A stretch of 64,000 bases of DNA from RUG11788 sp964578175 (GCA_964578175.1 CAZOBH010000004.1:13216-77215); one strand, 5' to 3'; shown: positions 44,457 through 54,377, counted from the first letter of the stretch. The notes: generated by a model from the sequence alone, not told the origin. Made by a program: numbers and translations.

Positions 44457-44465
44457 ATTATATCA
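44457..44465 (-). promoter_or_regulatory. Extended -10 promoter of the patatin operon
   Basis: TGATATAAT on the minus strand; the GGTGATG ribosome site follows after 8 bases. Confidence 0.65.
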
Positions 44466-44504
44466 AAAATTAATAAAAAATGTTATAGATTATAATTGTT
44501 TATA

Positions 44505-44513
44505 TGATATAAT
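44505..44513 (+). promoter_or_regulatory. Extended -10 promoter of the GH31 gene
   Basis: TGATATAAT, 30 bases before ATG 44544, back to back with the patatin promoter. Confidence 0.65.
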
Positions 44514-44543
44514 TATAAATAGTAGAGTAATGAGGGTGATTAA

Positions 44544-47024
44544 ATGTATAACTTAGGGCAACATTTTACAATTGATCCAAATAAACTTAAAGCTAAAGCT
44601 GATGTTGTTTTTCAAGGTGCAAATTATAGAATAACTGTACTATCAGAGAGACTTGTTAGACTTCAATATAGCGCTCAAGGTGTATACTCTGATGATGCTA
44701 CTCAATTAGTTATAAATCGTGTTTTTCCTAAGCCTTTATTTGAGGTAAAAGAAGATACTTTATTTATAGAAATTAAAACTAAATATTTTGAACTTAATTA
44801 TGCTAAGAATCAGCCATTTAAAGGTACTAACATGAATACTATGAAGAATCTAAATATCAAAGTAAATGGTACAGATTCTATTTGGTATTATGGATGTCCA
44901 GAAGTTAGAAATTATAATGGTAATAACTCTACTCTTGAATCATTTAAAAAGGTTGGTCCAGCTAATAAAGGATTATATTCAATAGAAGGATTTGTATCTA
45001 TTGATGATTCTGATAACCTTCATCTTAATTTAGATGGTACTATTAAAGAAAAAACTGCTGATGAAGTAGGAAATATAGATATATATGTATTTGTATATGG
45101 AAAAGACTTTGGTTATTGTATTCAAGATTATTTTACTTTAACTGGTAAACCATCATTTATTCCTAGATATGTATTAGGTAACTGGTGGTGTAGAAATCTT
45201 CCTTATACTCAAGATGAGATTGAAGGAATAGCTACTAAGTTTAATGAAAATAATATGCCATTATCAGTATTCTTATTAGATAAAGATTGGCATTTCAGAC
45301 AAAAACCTGTAAAAGACGAAGCACAACAAAATATGATTAAAACTCAAGGGCTTGTTACTAATGTAGAAGATAAATTATATAATACCGGATATACATTTAA
45401 TACTGATTTAATACCTAATCCTAAGAAAATGATAGATGACCTTCATTCTAAAGGTATTAGAGTTGGTCTTAATACTAATCCTAAAAATGGTATTAGAGAA
45501 TATGAACATTTCTTTGAAGATATTAAAAAGTATTTACAACCAAATGAAGAAGGCGTAATTCCGTTTATGCCATATGATCCTAAGTTTATAGATGTTTATT
45601 TAAAATTATTAATACATCCATTAGAAACACTAGGGGTAGATTTTATTTGGAATGATTATGACGCTGATAATGAAGATAGAAAAGTAACCTGGTTATTAAA
45701 TCATTATTTATATAAAGATCTAGAAAGAATTCCTGCTAAACGTGGAATGGTTTTTGGTAGAAGTGGAATGGTTGCTGCTCATAGATATCCTGTTTTATAT
45801 TCAGGAAAAACAACAGTTAACTGGAATAACTTCAAAACAATTCCATTCTTTAACCTATCTGCATCAAATATAGGTGTATGTTGGTGGAGTCATGATATAG
45901 GTGGATATAACGGAGGAATTGAAGATAGTGAGTTATATATTAGATCAGTAGAATTAGGAGTATTTTCTCCAATTCTTAGATTCCATTCTGATAAAGGTAA
46001 ATATTATAAAAGAGAACCTTGGAGATGGGATATGAAAACTCGTGAAATAGTTGATGACTATTTAAGATTAAGACATCAATTTATTTCATATCTTTATACT
46101 GAATCATATAGATATTACACAGATGGTGTAATGATATTCCAACCATTATATTATTTATATCCTAGATTCTATGATGATGATATTTATAAAAATGAATATT
46201 TCTTTGGAAGTCAATTATTCGTATGTCCTATTCTAGGTAAAAAAGATCCAGTTATGAATAGAACAATACATCACTTCTATTTACCAGAGGGAGAATGGTT
46301 TGATTTCTTTACTGGTCAAAAATATCTAGGTAAACATAAATTCGTTGCTTTCTATAGAGAAGAAGATTATCCAGTATTTGCAAGAGCTGGTTCAATTATT
46401 CCATTATCATTGAAAGGAAATATTAATAATACTTCAGCACCTACTGATTTAGAAATTCAAGTATTTGCTGGAAAGAGTAATGTATACACTATGTACGAAG
46501 ATGATGGGATTAGTTCTTTATATAAAGAGGGATATTTCTTAAAAACTGAAATCACTTATAATTATATGAAAAATAATTATACAGTTATAGTTAGAGCAAA
46601 AGAAGGTAAAAGTGGAATAATTCCAGATAAACGTAATTATAAAATTAGATTTAGAAATACTAAATATACTGATAAAGTAGGAGCATATTTTAAAGATCAA
46701 AAATTAGAAGAAAAACACTATGAAGAAAATAATGACTTTATAGTTGAAGTAAAAGGAGTTCCTACTGTAGGTCAATTTACAGTTACAGCAAGAGGAGATG
46801 ATATTGAATATCAAGCATCTCACTTACTTGCAAATGATATTGATGATATTTTAAATAACTTACAAATTGAAACTAAATTAAAAGAAGAGATAGCAAGAAT
46901 TATATTTGGTAAAGATGAAACTAGAATTAAACGTATTAATTTAACAAAATTAAAGAAAAAAGGTCTAGATAAATCATTCATTAATTTGTTTAAGAAATTA
47001 CTTGAATATATGGATCAAATTTAA
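44544..47024 (+). CDS. Glycoside hydrolase family 31 protein (alpha-glucosidase-like)
   Basis: An 826-residue cytoplasmic GH31 enzyme without signal peptide. The nucleophile region is DFIWNDYD (likely D371) and the acid/base region CWWSHDIGGYNGG (likely D451); RFHSDKGKYYKREPW follows. N-terminal beta-sandwich and C-terminal beta domains (about 600-770) are present, plus a short helical extension. GH31 enzymes cut alpha-glucosides or alpha-xylosides; the substrate is not determined. No sugar transporter is adjacent. GAGGGTGAT precedes ATG 44544. The last codons contain the T-box promoter. Confidence 0.92.
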   Translation: MYNLGQHFTIDPNKLKAKADVVFQGANYRITVLSERLVRLQYSAQGVYSDDATQLVINRVFPKPLFEVKEDTLFIEIKTKYFELNYAKNQPFKGTNMNTMKNLNIKVNGTDSIWYYGCPEVRNYNGNNSTLESFKKVGPANKGLYSIEGFVSIDDSDNLHLNLDGTIKEKTADEVGNIDIYVFVYGKDFGYCIQDYFTLTGKPSFIPRYVLGNWWCRNLPYTQDEIEGIATKFNENNMPLSVFLLDKDWHFRQKPVKDEAQQNMIKTQGLVTNVEDKLYNTGYTFNTDLIPNPKKMIDDLHSKGIRVGLNTNPKNGIREYEHFFEDIKKYLQPNEEGVIPFMPYDPKFIDVYLKLLIHPLETLGVDFIWNDYDADNEDRKVTWLLNHYLYKDLERIPAKRGMVFGRSGMVAAHRYPVLYSGKTTVNWNNFKTIPFFNLSASNIGVCWWSHDIGGYNGGIEDSELYIRSVELGVFSPILRFHSDKGKYYKREPWRWDMKTREIVDDYLRLRHQFISYLYTESYRYYTDGVMIFQPLYYLYPRFYDDDIYKNEYFFGSQLFVCPILGKKDPVMNRTIHHFYLPEGEWFDFFTGQKYLGKHKFVAFYREEDYPVFARAGSIIPLSLKGNINNTSAPTDLEIQVFAGKSNVYTMYEDDGISSLYKEGYFLKTEITYNYMKNNYTVIVRAKEGKSGIIPDKRNYKIRFRNTKYTDKVGAYFKDQKLEEKHYEENNDFIVEVKGVPTVGQFTVTARGDDIEYQASHLLANDIDDILNNLQIETKLKEEIARIIFGKDETRIKRINLTKLKKKGLDKSFINLFKKLLEYMDQI

Positions 47025-47030
47025 TATAAT
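47002..47030 (+). promoter_or_regulatory. Promoter of the leuS T-box transcript
   Basis: TTGAAT (47002-47007), a 17-base spacer and TATAAT (47025-47030). The -35 box lies inside the end of the GH31 coding region. Confidence 0.8.
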
Positions 47031-47036
47031 ATGTTT

Positions 47037-47226
47037 AATTGCTGCAAAGAGTAGTAGTAAATATGAAATCTTTAGAGAAACAGTGGTTGGTGAAAACTGT
47101 GATGGATGTTTATGAACTTGCTTTGTGTGTTTGCAAATCGTTATTCGCGTTAAGAATTTGAGATAACTTAGGTTATGAATTAAGGTGGTACCACGAACTT
47201 TTCGTCCTTATAGGTATCACTTTTTT
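47037..47226 (+). promoter_or_regulatory. Leucine T-box riboswitch
   Basis: Leader RNA that senses uncharged tRNA-Leu. AAAGAGTAGTA near the start, GGTTGGTG in stem I, a GAAC-CTT-type specifier (candidate Leu codon CTT at 47117-47119) and the T-box AAGGTGGTACCACG (47182-47194) are present. The terminator stem GTGGTACC (47185-47192) pairs with GGTATCAC (47213-47220), followed by six T residues. The terminator arm overlaps the T-box sequence, so tRNA binding can switch it to the antiterminator. It controls the 47241 gene and leuS. Confidence 0.92.
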
Positions 47227-47240
47227 ATTTGAGGTGAAAT

Positions 47241-47780
47241 ATGAATATTGTAGTAATATTATTATTAGAATTTATTGTAGTAACTCTGGCAGTTTATTTA
47301 ATTTATTACATAATTATGATTAGAAAATATGATAAAGAAGGTAAGTTAAAAAAGAAAAAAGAGAAGAAAAATATATTATTAGACAGAATCAAAAAAGGAT
47401 TATTTTTTAGTGAAAAAGATGAAATATTAACAAGAGGACTTAAGAAAAAGAAAACTAAAAAGAGTGATAATGAAATAGACTTTCCTACAGAAGTAGAACT
47501 GCTGTTATTACAATATGATGTTGATTTAAAAAAGATAAATTATAAAAAACTACTTAAATTAGTTGGATTTATGTGTTCGCTGGATATAGCAGTTATTTTA
47601 TGTATTGTGACACTTATAACTAAGTTAACAAAAATTGATAACGTAATTATTGAATTAGTAATAGGATTTGTATTAATGATACCAGTAATATTAATTGGTT
47701 ACAAAATACTAGGAACTTATTTAGACAAGAAAGGATATGTAAAAAATGGAAATAGAAGAAATAAGAAAAATAGAAAGTAA
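47241..47780 (+). CDS. Membrane protein under T-box control upstream of leuS
   Basis: A 179-residue protein with an N-terminal transmembrane helix (about residues 3-25), a Lys-rich middle and two C-terminal transmembrane helices (about 110-130 and 138-155). GAGGTGAAAT precedes ATG 47241, directly after the T-box terminator. Its last 35 bases overlap leuS. No family recognised. Its sharing of the leucine T-box suggests coexpression with leucyl-tRNA synthetase, perhaps in leucine uptake, but this is inference. Confidence 0.75.
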   Translation: MNIVVILLLEFIVVTLAVYLIYYIIMIRKYDKEGKLKKKKEKKNILLDRIKKGLFFSEKDEILTRGLKKKKTKKSDNEIDFPTEVELLLLQYDVDLKKINYKKLLKLVGFMCSLDIAVILCIVTLITKLTKIDNVIIELVIGFVLMIPVILIGYKILGTYLDKKGYVKNGNRRNKKNRK

Positions 47781-50160
47781 ATGGCAAAAGTATTGGGATG
47801 AACATGATACTTTTAAAGCAAATAATGGAGATAAAAAAGAAACATTCTATGATCTAGTAGAGTTTCCATATCCATCTGGAGCTGGACTTCATGTAGGTCA
47901 TGTTAGAGTATATACAGCAACTGATGTATTAGCTCGTGTTAAAAGATTACAAGGATACAATGTATTATATCCAATGGGATGGGATGCATTTGGTGCACCA
48001 GCAGAAAGATACGCAATAAAGACTCATCAACATCCTAAAAACGTTGTTAAAGATAACGTAGCTACATTTAAAAATCAAATGAAGTCTTTAGGTTTTTCAT
48101 TTGATTGGTCAAGAGAATTTTCAACAACTGATCCAGATTATTATAAATGGACACAATGGCAATTTATTCAATTTTTTAAGAATGGAATGGCTTATAAAGC
48201 TACTACTAAAGTAAATTGGTGTCCTACTTGTAAAATGGTTTTATCTAACGAAGATTCTGCAGGAGGAGTTTGTGAACAATGTGGTTCAACTGTAGAACAA
48301 AGAGACAAATCACAATGGATGTTAAGAATGAGTGATTATGCTGAAGATTTAATAAAAGGTCTTGATGATACTAATTTTGCAGATAGAGTTAAACTAGGTC
48401 AAATAAATTGGATTGGAAAAAGTACAGGAGTAGAATTTGATGTAGATATAGTAGGTGGTGGAAAATTCTCAGTATTTACTACATGTATTGAAACTATTTA
48501 CGGGATTACTTTCTTTGTACTTGCACCAGATGGAAAACTAATACAAGAATTAATGCCTAGAGTAGAAAATAAAGAAGAAGTAGAAAAGTATATTAAAGAA
48601 ACTTCATTAAAATCTAATATGGATAGAACTGAACTTAATAAAGGTAAATCAGGAGTATTGGTTAAAGGCGTTAAAGCAATTAATCCAGTTAATGGAGAAG
48701 AAGTACCGATATTTTTAGGTGACTTCGTTTTAGGTGATTATGGAACTGGAGCTGTAATGGCAGTACCTAGTCATGATCAAAGAGACTATGAATATGCTAA
48801 AGTTCATAACTTACCAATTATTCAAGTAATTGAAGGAAGAGATATTGATACTTGTGCTTTTGAAAAAAATGATTATCTAGGAAAAGGATGTAAGTTAATA
48901 AACTCAGGAGAATATAATGGATTAACTGTTGAAGAAGCAAAAGATAAATTAACTGAAATGTTAGAAGAAAAAGGAATTGGAAGAAGAGTTAATAATTATA
49001 AAATGAGAGACTGGGTTTTTGGAAGACAAAGATTCTGGGGTGAACCAATTCCAATGATATATTGTGAAGACTGTGGATGGAATCCGGTTAAGGATGAAGA
49101 TTTACCTGTAACACTTCCAGAAGTAACTGAATACGAACCAACTGAAACAGGAGAATCTCCTCTTGCTAAAATAGAAGAATTTGTTAATTGTAAATGTCCA
49201 GTTTGTGGAAAAGATGCTAGAAGAGAAACTGATACAATGCCACAATGGGCTGGATCATCTTGGTATTTCTTAAGATATATGGATCCTAAAAATAAAGATG
49301 CTCTAGCTGGAATGGACGCTATGAAATATTGGAATAAAGTAGATTATTATGATGGTGGTATGGAACATACTGCAAGACACTTATTATATGCAAGATTCTG
49401 GGTACAAATGTTATATAATATGGGACTTGTTCCAAATAAAGAAATGATATGGACAAGAGTATCTCATGGTATGATACTTGGATCTAATAATGAAAAAATG
49501 TCTAAATCTAAAGGTAATGTAATTAATCCTGATGATGTAGTTAAAGAATTTGGCGCAGATACATTAAGACTTTATGAAATGTTTATTGGTGATTATCAAC
49601 AAGATGCTCCTTGGAATACGGATTCATTAAAAGGATGTGATCGTTTCTTAAAGAGAGTTGAAAGACTTGCTACTAAATTAAATGATAAAACAGGATATAC
49701 TAATCCAGTACTTGTTAATAAAACTATTAAAAAAGTTACTGAAGATGATTTAAATATGAAATATAATACAGCTATAAGTGCAATGATGATTATGGTAAAT
49801 GAATATGAAAAACAAGAAGAAATTACTAAAGATGATTATCGTGTACTATTAACTTTATTAAATCCTGATGCACCACATATAACAGAAGAATTAAATGAAA
49901 GATATAACTTAGGTAGTCCAATATGTGAATCTAGTTGGCCAGAAGTAAATGAAGAATATTTAGTTGAAGATAAAAAAGAAATAGCTGTTCAAGTAAACGG
50001 AAAGGTTCGTGCTACTATTAAAGTTTCGGCTGATGAAGATGAAGAATCAATGAAAGAAAAAGCAATGAACGAAGAAAATGTTAAGAAGTTTACTGATGGT
50101 AAAGAAATAGTTAAAACAATAGTAATTAAAGGAAGAATAGTTAATATCGTAGTTAAATAA
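47746..50160 (+). CDS. leuS: Leucyl-tRNA synthetase
   Basis: An 804-residue class Ia synthetase charging tRNA-Leu. The HIGH-type motif is HVGH at residues 49-52, and KMSKS at 584-588. Zinc-like cysteines (CPTCKMVL, CEQCGS) and the CP1 editing domain (TTCIETIYGITFFVLAPD, VMAVPSHDQRDYEYA) are intact. The length is normal for a Bacilli-type LeuRS. Expression is controlled by the T-box. The ATG lies inside the preceding membrane-protein gene, whose last 35 bases overlap. Confidence 0.96.
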   Translation: MEIEEIRKIESKWQKYWDEHDTFKANNGDKKETFYDLVEFPYPSGAGLHVGHVRVYTATDVLARVKRLQGYNVLYPMGWDAFGAPAERYAIKTHQHPKNVVKDNVATFKNQMKSLGFSFDWSREFSTTDPDYYKWTQWQFIQFFKNGMAYKATTKVNWCPTCKMVLSNEDSAGGVCEQCGSTVEQRDKSQWMLRMSDYAEDLIKGLDDTNFADRVKLGQINWIGKSTGVEFDVDIVGGGKFSVFTTCIETIYGITFFVLAPDGKLIQELMPRVENKEEVEKYIKETSLKSNMDRTELNKGKSGVLVKGVKAINPVNGEEVPIFLGDFVLGDYGTGAVMAVPSHDQRDYEYAKVHNLPIIQVIEGRDIDTCAFEKNDYLGKGCKLINSGEYNGLTVEEAKDKLTEMLEEKGIGRRVNNYKMRDWVFGRQRFWGEPIPMIYCEDCGWNPVKDEDLPVTLPEVTEYEPTETGESPLAKIEEFVNCKCPVCGKDARRETDTMPQWAGSSWYFLRYMDPKNKDALAGMDAMKYWNKVDYYDGGMEHTARHLLYARFWVQMLYNMGLVPNKEMIWTRVSHGMILGSNNEKMSKSKGNVINPDDVVKEFGADTLRLYEMFIGDYQQDAPWNTDSLKGCDRFLKRVERLATKLNDKTGYTNPVLVNKTIKKVTEDDLNMKYNTAISAMMIMVNEYEKQEEITKDDYRVLLTLLNPDAPHITEELNERYNLGSPICESSWPEVNEEYLVEDKKEIAVQVNGKVRATIKVSADEDEESMKEKAMNEENVKKFTDGKEIVKTIVIKGRIVNIVVK

Positions 50161-50192
50161 AAACAATAAGAAAGACATCTTATTGTTTTTTT
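50161..50192 (+). terminator. Terminator of the leuS operon
   Basis: An 11-bp stem AAACAATAAGA/TCTTATTGTTT with loop AAGACA and a T run, directly after the stop. Confidence 0.92.
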
Positions 50193-50200
50193 GCTATAAT
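50192..50200 (+). promoter_or_regulatory. Extended -10 promoter of the flippase operon
   Basis: TGCTATAAT, 17 bases before ATG 50218, overlapping the end of the leuS terminator's T tract. Confidence 0.65.
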
Positions 50201-50217
50201 CTATATAGGTGTTAGAT

Positions 50218-51789
50218 ATGAAAAAGAATATAGTAGATACTAAATTTTCATTATTATTTGCATTATGTAAATTAATAAGTATATTTTATATAATTCCTTT
50301 ATTTTTGATTCTAGGATCAACTGGTAATTTAATGTATGCATATGCTTATTCATTTATAAGTATATTTATATCATTCTCAAGTACTGGTTTAACTGATGCA
50401 GTTTCAAAGATGTTAAATAAATATAATAATGAGAACAATATAATAAATGGTACTAAAATATTTATGTTTTCTATAAATATTATTCTATTCTTAATTCTAT
50501 TTTTATCATCAAATGCTTTAGCTAATTTTATAATTGGATCTCATCCATCTACGATTTTGGTAAGTGAATTAGATTTTATATTTAAAGCAGTTTCATTTTA
50601 TATTTTATTCACAACACCTGTTAATATTTATAAAGGCTATTTAGATAATAAAAGATTAGATCAAAGTTTGTCTATTTCTGAGACTATAGAAGGATTTATT
50701 AAAGCAATACTAATAATTTTTAGTACTTTAATAGGTTTAAAACTATTTAAATTAGAATATAAATATTTAATAGTGTTAATATTGGTATCTAGTTTTATAG
50801 CGTCTTTGATTAGTTCAATATATTTAAGAGCTGTTATTGATAAAAATGAAAAGAAAAAGATTATTAAACATAAGAAATTAAAATTAGAAAGAGGAATAAT
50901 ATTCTTAGTTCTTAGTTATTCTATTCCGTTTATATTATTAGATTTATTTCAATCTATTATTCTTTCATATGATTCATTATATTTAGTTAGATTATTAATT
51001 ACTAAATTTAATTATAGTGTAGTTGATGCTGAAAACGTTCTTTCATATCTCGTTCTTTATGCCAGATACATAAATGATTTAATATTAGTATTTATTACAG
51101 GTATAATTATTTATTTCTTAGGAAGAATGAAAAAGAAAGATTTATCATCAAGAATAAATAAATCTTTTCAAATAGTATTAATAATAGGTTTACCTATAAT
51201 TGTATTACTAAGTATTTTATCATCTAATTTATGGAATATATTTTATGGAGTTACAGATTTTGGTGGAGTATTATATACATATTATATTTTTATAGTATTT
51301 TTCTATTTATTATTTTTAATATGTATAAAGAATCTATTAGAATTAAAAGAATATAAGTTTACTTATATTATGATGTTTATAGGTTTATTTATTAATATAA
51401 TATTAAAATTACCATTGTTAGATGGATTTAATAAGATGGGAATTCCTCCATTTTATGGATCTATTACATCAATAATTTTAGGTTGTTTTATACCAACTAT
51501 AATATCTTTAATATACTTACATATTAAATATAAAGTTAATTATGAAGATAGTATTAAATTAATAATAGATGTTTTAATTTCTGTATTAGTAATGGGGGTA
51601 ATATTAATACTTATAAAAATTATACTTCCATCATTTGACAGTAGAATATTAAATTTAATAGTTTGTTTAATTAATATCTTTATTGGTGCTATAATATATT
51701 TGTTTATAATTAATAAGAATGGTATTTTAAATAAATTAGATTTTGGAGGTAACGATGATATTTACAGAATTAACAGAAAAAGAATTTAG
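50218..51789 (+). CDS. MATE/PST-type lipid-linked glycan flippase (MurJ/SpoVB-like)
   Basis: A 523-residue polytopic protein with about 14 hydrophobic helices in the layout of the SpoVB/MurJ and Wzx flippases. The N-terminal GSTGNLMYAYAYSFISIFIS and STGLTDAVSKMLNKYN match the SpoVB-type MurJ of Bacilli. It probably moves lipid II or another undecaprenyl glycan across the membrane. ATG 50218 follows AGGTG. The 3' end overlaps the next gene, a FemAB transferase, by 35 bases. That partnership fits lipid II maturation: branch addition followed by flipping. Confidence 0.85.
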   Translation: MKKNIVDTKFSLLFALCKLISIFYIIPLFLILGSTGNLMYAYAYSFISIFISFSSTGLTDAVSKMLNKYNNENNIINGTKIFMFSINIILFLILFLSSNALANFIIGSHPSTILVSELDFIFKAVSFYILFTTPVNIYKGYLDNKRLDQSLSISETIEGFIKAILIIFSTLIGLKLFKLEYKYLIVLILVSSFIASLISSIYLRAVIDKNEKKKIIKHKKLKLERGIIFLVLSYSIPFILLDLFQSIILSYDSLYLVRLLITKFNYSVVDAENVLSYLVLYARYINDLILVFITGIIIYFLGRMKKKDLSSRINKSFQIVLIIGLPIIVLLSILSSNLWNIFYGVTDFGGVLYTYYIFIVFFYLLFLICIKNLLELKEYKFTYIMMFIGLFINIILKLPLLDGFNKMGIPPFYGSITSIILGCFIPTIISLIYLHIKYKVNYEDSIKLIIDVLISVLVMGVILILIKIILPSFDSRILNLIVCLINIFIGAIIYLFIINKNGILNKLDFGGNDDIYRINRKRI

Positions 51790-53014
51790 AGATTTCGTAT
51801 ATAAACATGAACAAGCCTCTTTTCTTCAAACTATAGAAGTTATGAATTTAAAAAAAGAATTAGGTAGCATTCCTTATTTACTTGGAGTTAAAAAGAATAA
51901 AAAAGTAGTTGCAGCTACACTAATACTTCAAGATAAATCAATATTAGGTCATTATTTATTTTATGCACCTAGAGGTTATGTATTAGATTATAAGGATAAA
52001 GAATTATTAAAATTTTTTACTGATGAATTAGTTAAATTCGTTAAAAAGAAAAAAGGATTTAGAATAACAATTGATCCTAATATTATTTATAGAATGAGGT
52101 CAAGTGATGGAGATATATTAAATGATGATAAAGATCGTAATGATGAAGTATTTAATAATCTAATTGAACTTGGTTATAAACACTATGGATTTAATATTTA
52201 TAATGATACTTATCAAGTAAGATGGGAATATAGACTTAGATTAGATGAAGACTATGAAACTAAGAAAACTAAGTTCTCAAAAAGCACAAGAAAGAATTTA
52301 GAAACTGTTTATAAAAAAGGCCTTAAAGTAAGAATTGGTAAAATAGAAGATTTAGATTCTATGACTGAGATATTTGATGTAACTAGTAAAAGAAAAGAAT
52401 TTAAATCTCGTACATTAGATTACTATAAAAAAATGTATCATCATATGAAGAATTTAATGACTATATATATTGCTTATTTAGACCCAGATATATATTTAGA
52501 AGATACAAAAAACCTACTTAATGAAGCAATTGAAAAAGATAAAGCAGTAGATGAAAAGATGAAAAATTGTTTAGTTGGTGAAAGACTTAAGAAAGAAAAA
52601 GAGAATTCCACAAAAAGAGTGGAAAGAATGAAAGAAGAATTAGAAAAAGCTAAACAATTTAAGAAAGATAACCCTAATGGTAAAGATATTGGTGCGTTAC
52701 TTTCATTAAGATCTGGTAATGAATATATTACATTAAATAGTGGTATGATAGAAGAATATAAGAATTTTACTCCAAAGTATGCAATGTATGATCATCATAT
52801 TATAGATGCTTATAAAGAAGGATTTGAATGGGTAGATTTTTATGGAATAACTGGTTCTTTTGATCCAAATGATAAATTCTATGGAATGTACGAAGTTAAA
52901 AAAGGATTTAATGGTAATGTAGTAGAATTAATTGGTCAATTTGAACTTAAAACTGGGTTTGTATATGATATATATAATCTAGGTAAAAAAGTAAAAAGTA
53001 TAATAAAAAAATAG
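51755..53014 (+). CDS. FemAB-family peptidyltransferase (peptidoglycan bridge), copy 1
   Basis: A 419-residue aminoacyl-tRNA-dependent transferase of the FemX/FemA/MurM type, adding amino acids to the lipid II side chain. Features are the double GNAT fold with FYAPRGYVLDYKDKELL-type segments, a lysine-rich central coiled coil (about residues 240-305) and the C-terminal DFYGITGSFDP and KKGFNGNVVELIGQFEL motifs. GGAGG at 51745-51749 fixes ATG 51755. The 5' end overlaps the flippase gene. Copy 2 at 53029 is convergent. Confidence 0.9.
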   Translation: MIFTELTEKEFRDFVYKHEQASFLQTIEVMNLKKELGSIPYLLGVKKNKKVVAATLILQDKSILGHYLFYAPRGYVLDYKDKELLKFFTDELVKFVKKKKGFRITIDPNIIYRMRSSDGDILNDDKDRNDEVFNNLIELGYKHYGFNIYNDTYQVRWEYRLRLDEDYETKKTKFSKSTRKNLETVYKKGLKVRIGKIEDLDSMTEIFDVTSKRKEFKSRTLDYYKKMYHHMKNLMTIYIAYLDPDIYLEDTKNLLNEAIEKDKAVDEKMKNCLVGERLKKEKENSTKRVERMKEELEKAKQFKKDNPNGKDIGALLSLRSGNEYITLNSGMIEEYKNFTPKYAMYDHHIIDAYKEGFEWVDFYGITGSFDPNDKFYGMYEVKKGFNGNVVELIGQFELKTGFVYDIYNLGKKVKSIIKK

Positions 53015-53040
53015 ATTGATATTTCAATCTATTTTCTTTT
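53006..53040. terminator. Bidirectional terminator between the two FemAB genes
   Basis: An 11-bp stem AAATAGATTGA/TCAATCTATTT with loop TATT, flanked by T runs on both strands. Confidence 0.88.
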
Positions 53041-54258
53041 TATCATATTTTTAGATTTCTTATAGAAAGCAAAAGCAAATTTATATAACTTATATTTGAA
53101 TTTATTAATTGGTAAATCAAATTCTCCGATAAGTTCAACTACTTTTCCTCCAAAACCTTTTTTAAATTCATAAACTCCATACATTGGATTGTTTTCTTTT
53201 TTGAAGTTTCCTTCTATACCATAGAAATTATATAAATTATAGTTATTTTCTTTAGCCCATTTAATAGCGTGCCATTGTATTCCATACATAGCGTCATACC
53301 TCATGAACTCATCATATCCTCCGCCATATAGATTTAATAATTCTTTTTCACAAGATATAAACATAGATCCGGCTAGAGGAATTTTATCTCCATGTTTTTC
53401 TTTAACTTCTTTTAATTCTTCAATTTTCTTCTCGTATGACGCTATTTCTTGTTTCCTTTTTTCGGTAATATCTGAATAAGAATTAATTGTATCTATTTCT
53501 TTTTGAAATAATTTTATTGATTTATCAGGCTCTAAGTAACACATAAGTACTTTTATATTTTCACCTAAATATTTAAACATATTTTTGTAATAACTTAATG
53601 GCCTATCTATAAAACCTCTTCTTTCAGCAGTATGTTCAGTTATATCTTTATATTCATTTAATTTACTTTCATCGATCCATTCCATAGTTAGACCAAGTTT
53701 TATAGTTTGTTTAATAGTTTTTCTAGTTTGTTTATTCATATTAGACATTAATTCATCTTCAGTTTTATCTTTAAGATCTAAAGTAAACATCCATCTTGGT
53801 TGTAATTCTTTTTCAGCATTAATATTATATCCATGATGAATAAAACCCAATTCTTTTAAATGATCAGTTAAACTAGAATTATCTATTCCACCTTCAACTA
53901 CATCGCCATTAATATCTCTTTCTTTATGTATTACATATGGATCTATTTTTATAAATGTTGCTTTTTTCTTTTTTAAATATTCTTTTAGTTTATTTATAAA
54001 TTCATCTAATAATTTAGTGTCTTCAAAATCAATAAGGAATCCACGTGGTGCATAAAACATCTTAAATCCTGCTTTATCTTGTTCAAGTAATAAAGTAGCT
54101 GCTTTTATTTCGTTTTTGTCTTTTAAACCAATTAATTCGTATTTCCAGTTATTAACTTCTTTAAGTTTCCCCCATGTTTCTTTTTGATGAAATGTTACAT
54201 ATTTATTCTTACTGGCAAACTTTTCAAATTCTTTACTAGTTAATTTAGTTAATTCCAT
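53029..54258 (-). CDS. FemAB-family peptidyltransferase (peptidoglycan bridge), copy 2
   Basis: A 409-residue paralogue of the 51755 gene, with the same signatures (MFYAPRGFLIDFEDTKLL, the central Glu/Lys coiled coil about residues 245-285, YNFYGIEGNFKKEN, EFKKGFGGKVVELIGEFDL). It is transcribed tail to tail with copy 1. AAGGAG precedes ATG 54258, and a strong promoter is at 54283-54311. Two such enzymes suggest a bridge of two or more residues, or different acceptor specificities. Confidence 0.9.
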   Translation of the reverse strand: MELTKLTSKEFEKFASKNKYVTFHQKETWGKLKEVNNWKYELIGLKDKNEIKAATLLLEQDKAGFKMFYAPRGFLIDFEDTKLLDEFINKLKEYLKKKKATFIKIDPYVIHKERDINGDVVEGGIDNSSLTDHLKELGFIHHGYNINAEKELQPRWMFTLDLKDKTEDELMSNMNKQTRKTIKQTIKLGLTMEWIDESKLNEYKDITEHTAERRGFIDRPLSYYKNMFKYLGENIKVLMCYLEPDKSIKLFQKEIDTINSYSDITEKRKQEIASYEKKIEELKEVKEKHGDKIPLAGSMFISCEKELLNLYGGGYDEFMRYDAMYGIQWHAIKWAKENNYNLYNFYGIEGNFKKENNPMYGVYEFKKGFGGKVVELIGEFDLPINKFKYKLYKFAFAFYKKSKNMIKRK

Positions 54259-54282
54259 TTTAAACTCCTTCTAACTATTAAA

Positions 54283-54311
54283 AGTATAATTAATATAATT
54301 ATAAAAGTCAA
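54283..54311 (-). promoter_or_regulatory. Promoter of FemAB copy 2
   Basis: On the minus strand, TTGACT (54306-54311), a 17-base spacer and TATACT (54283-54288). Confidence 0.85.
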
Positions 54312-54377
54312 CGAATGAACAATGTTAAAAACCTTGATTTTAATGAGAATATTGATAGAATGTAAATAGGTGATTTT

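Noticed and set aside
54321..54368. Possible 15-codon upstream peptide before trmB
   Set aside because: An ATG with hydrophobic codons and a TAG is present, but there is no ribosome site; such frames occur by chance in this AT-rich spacer.
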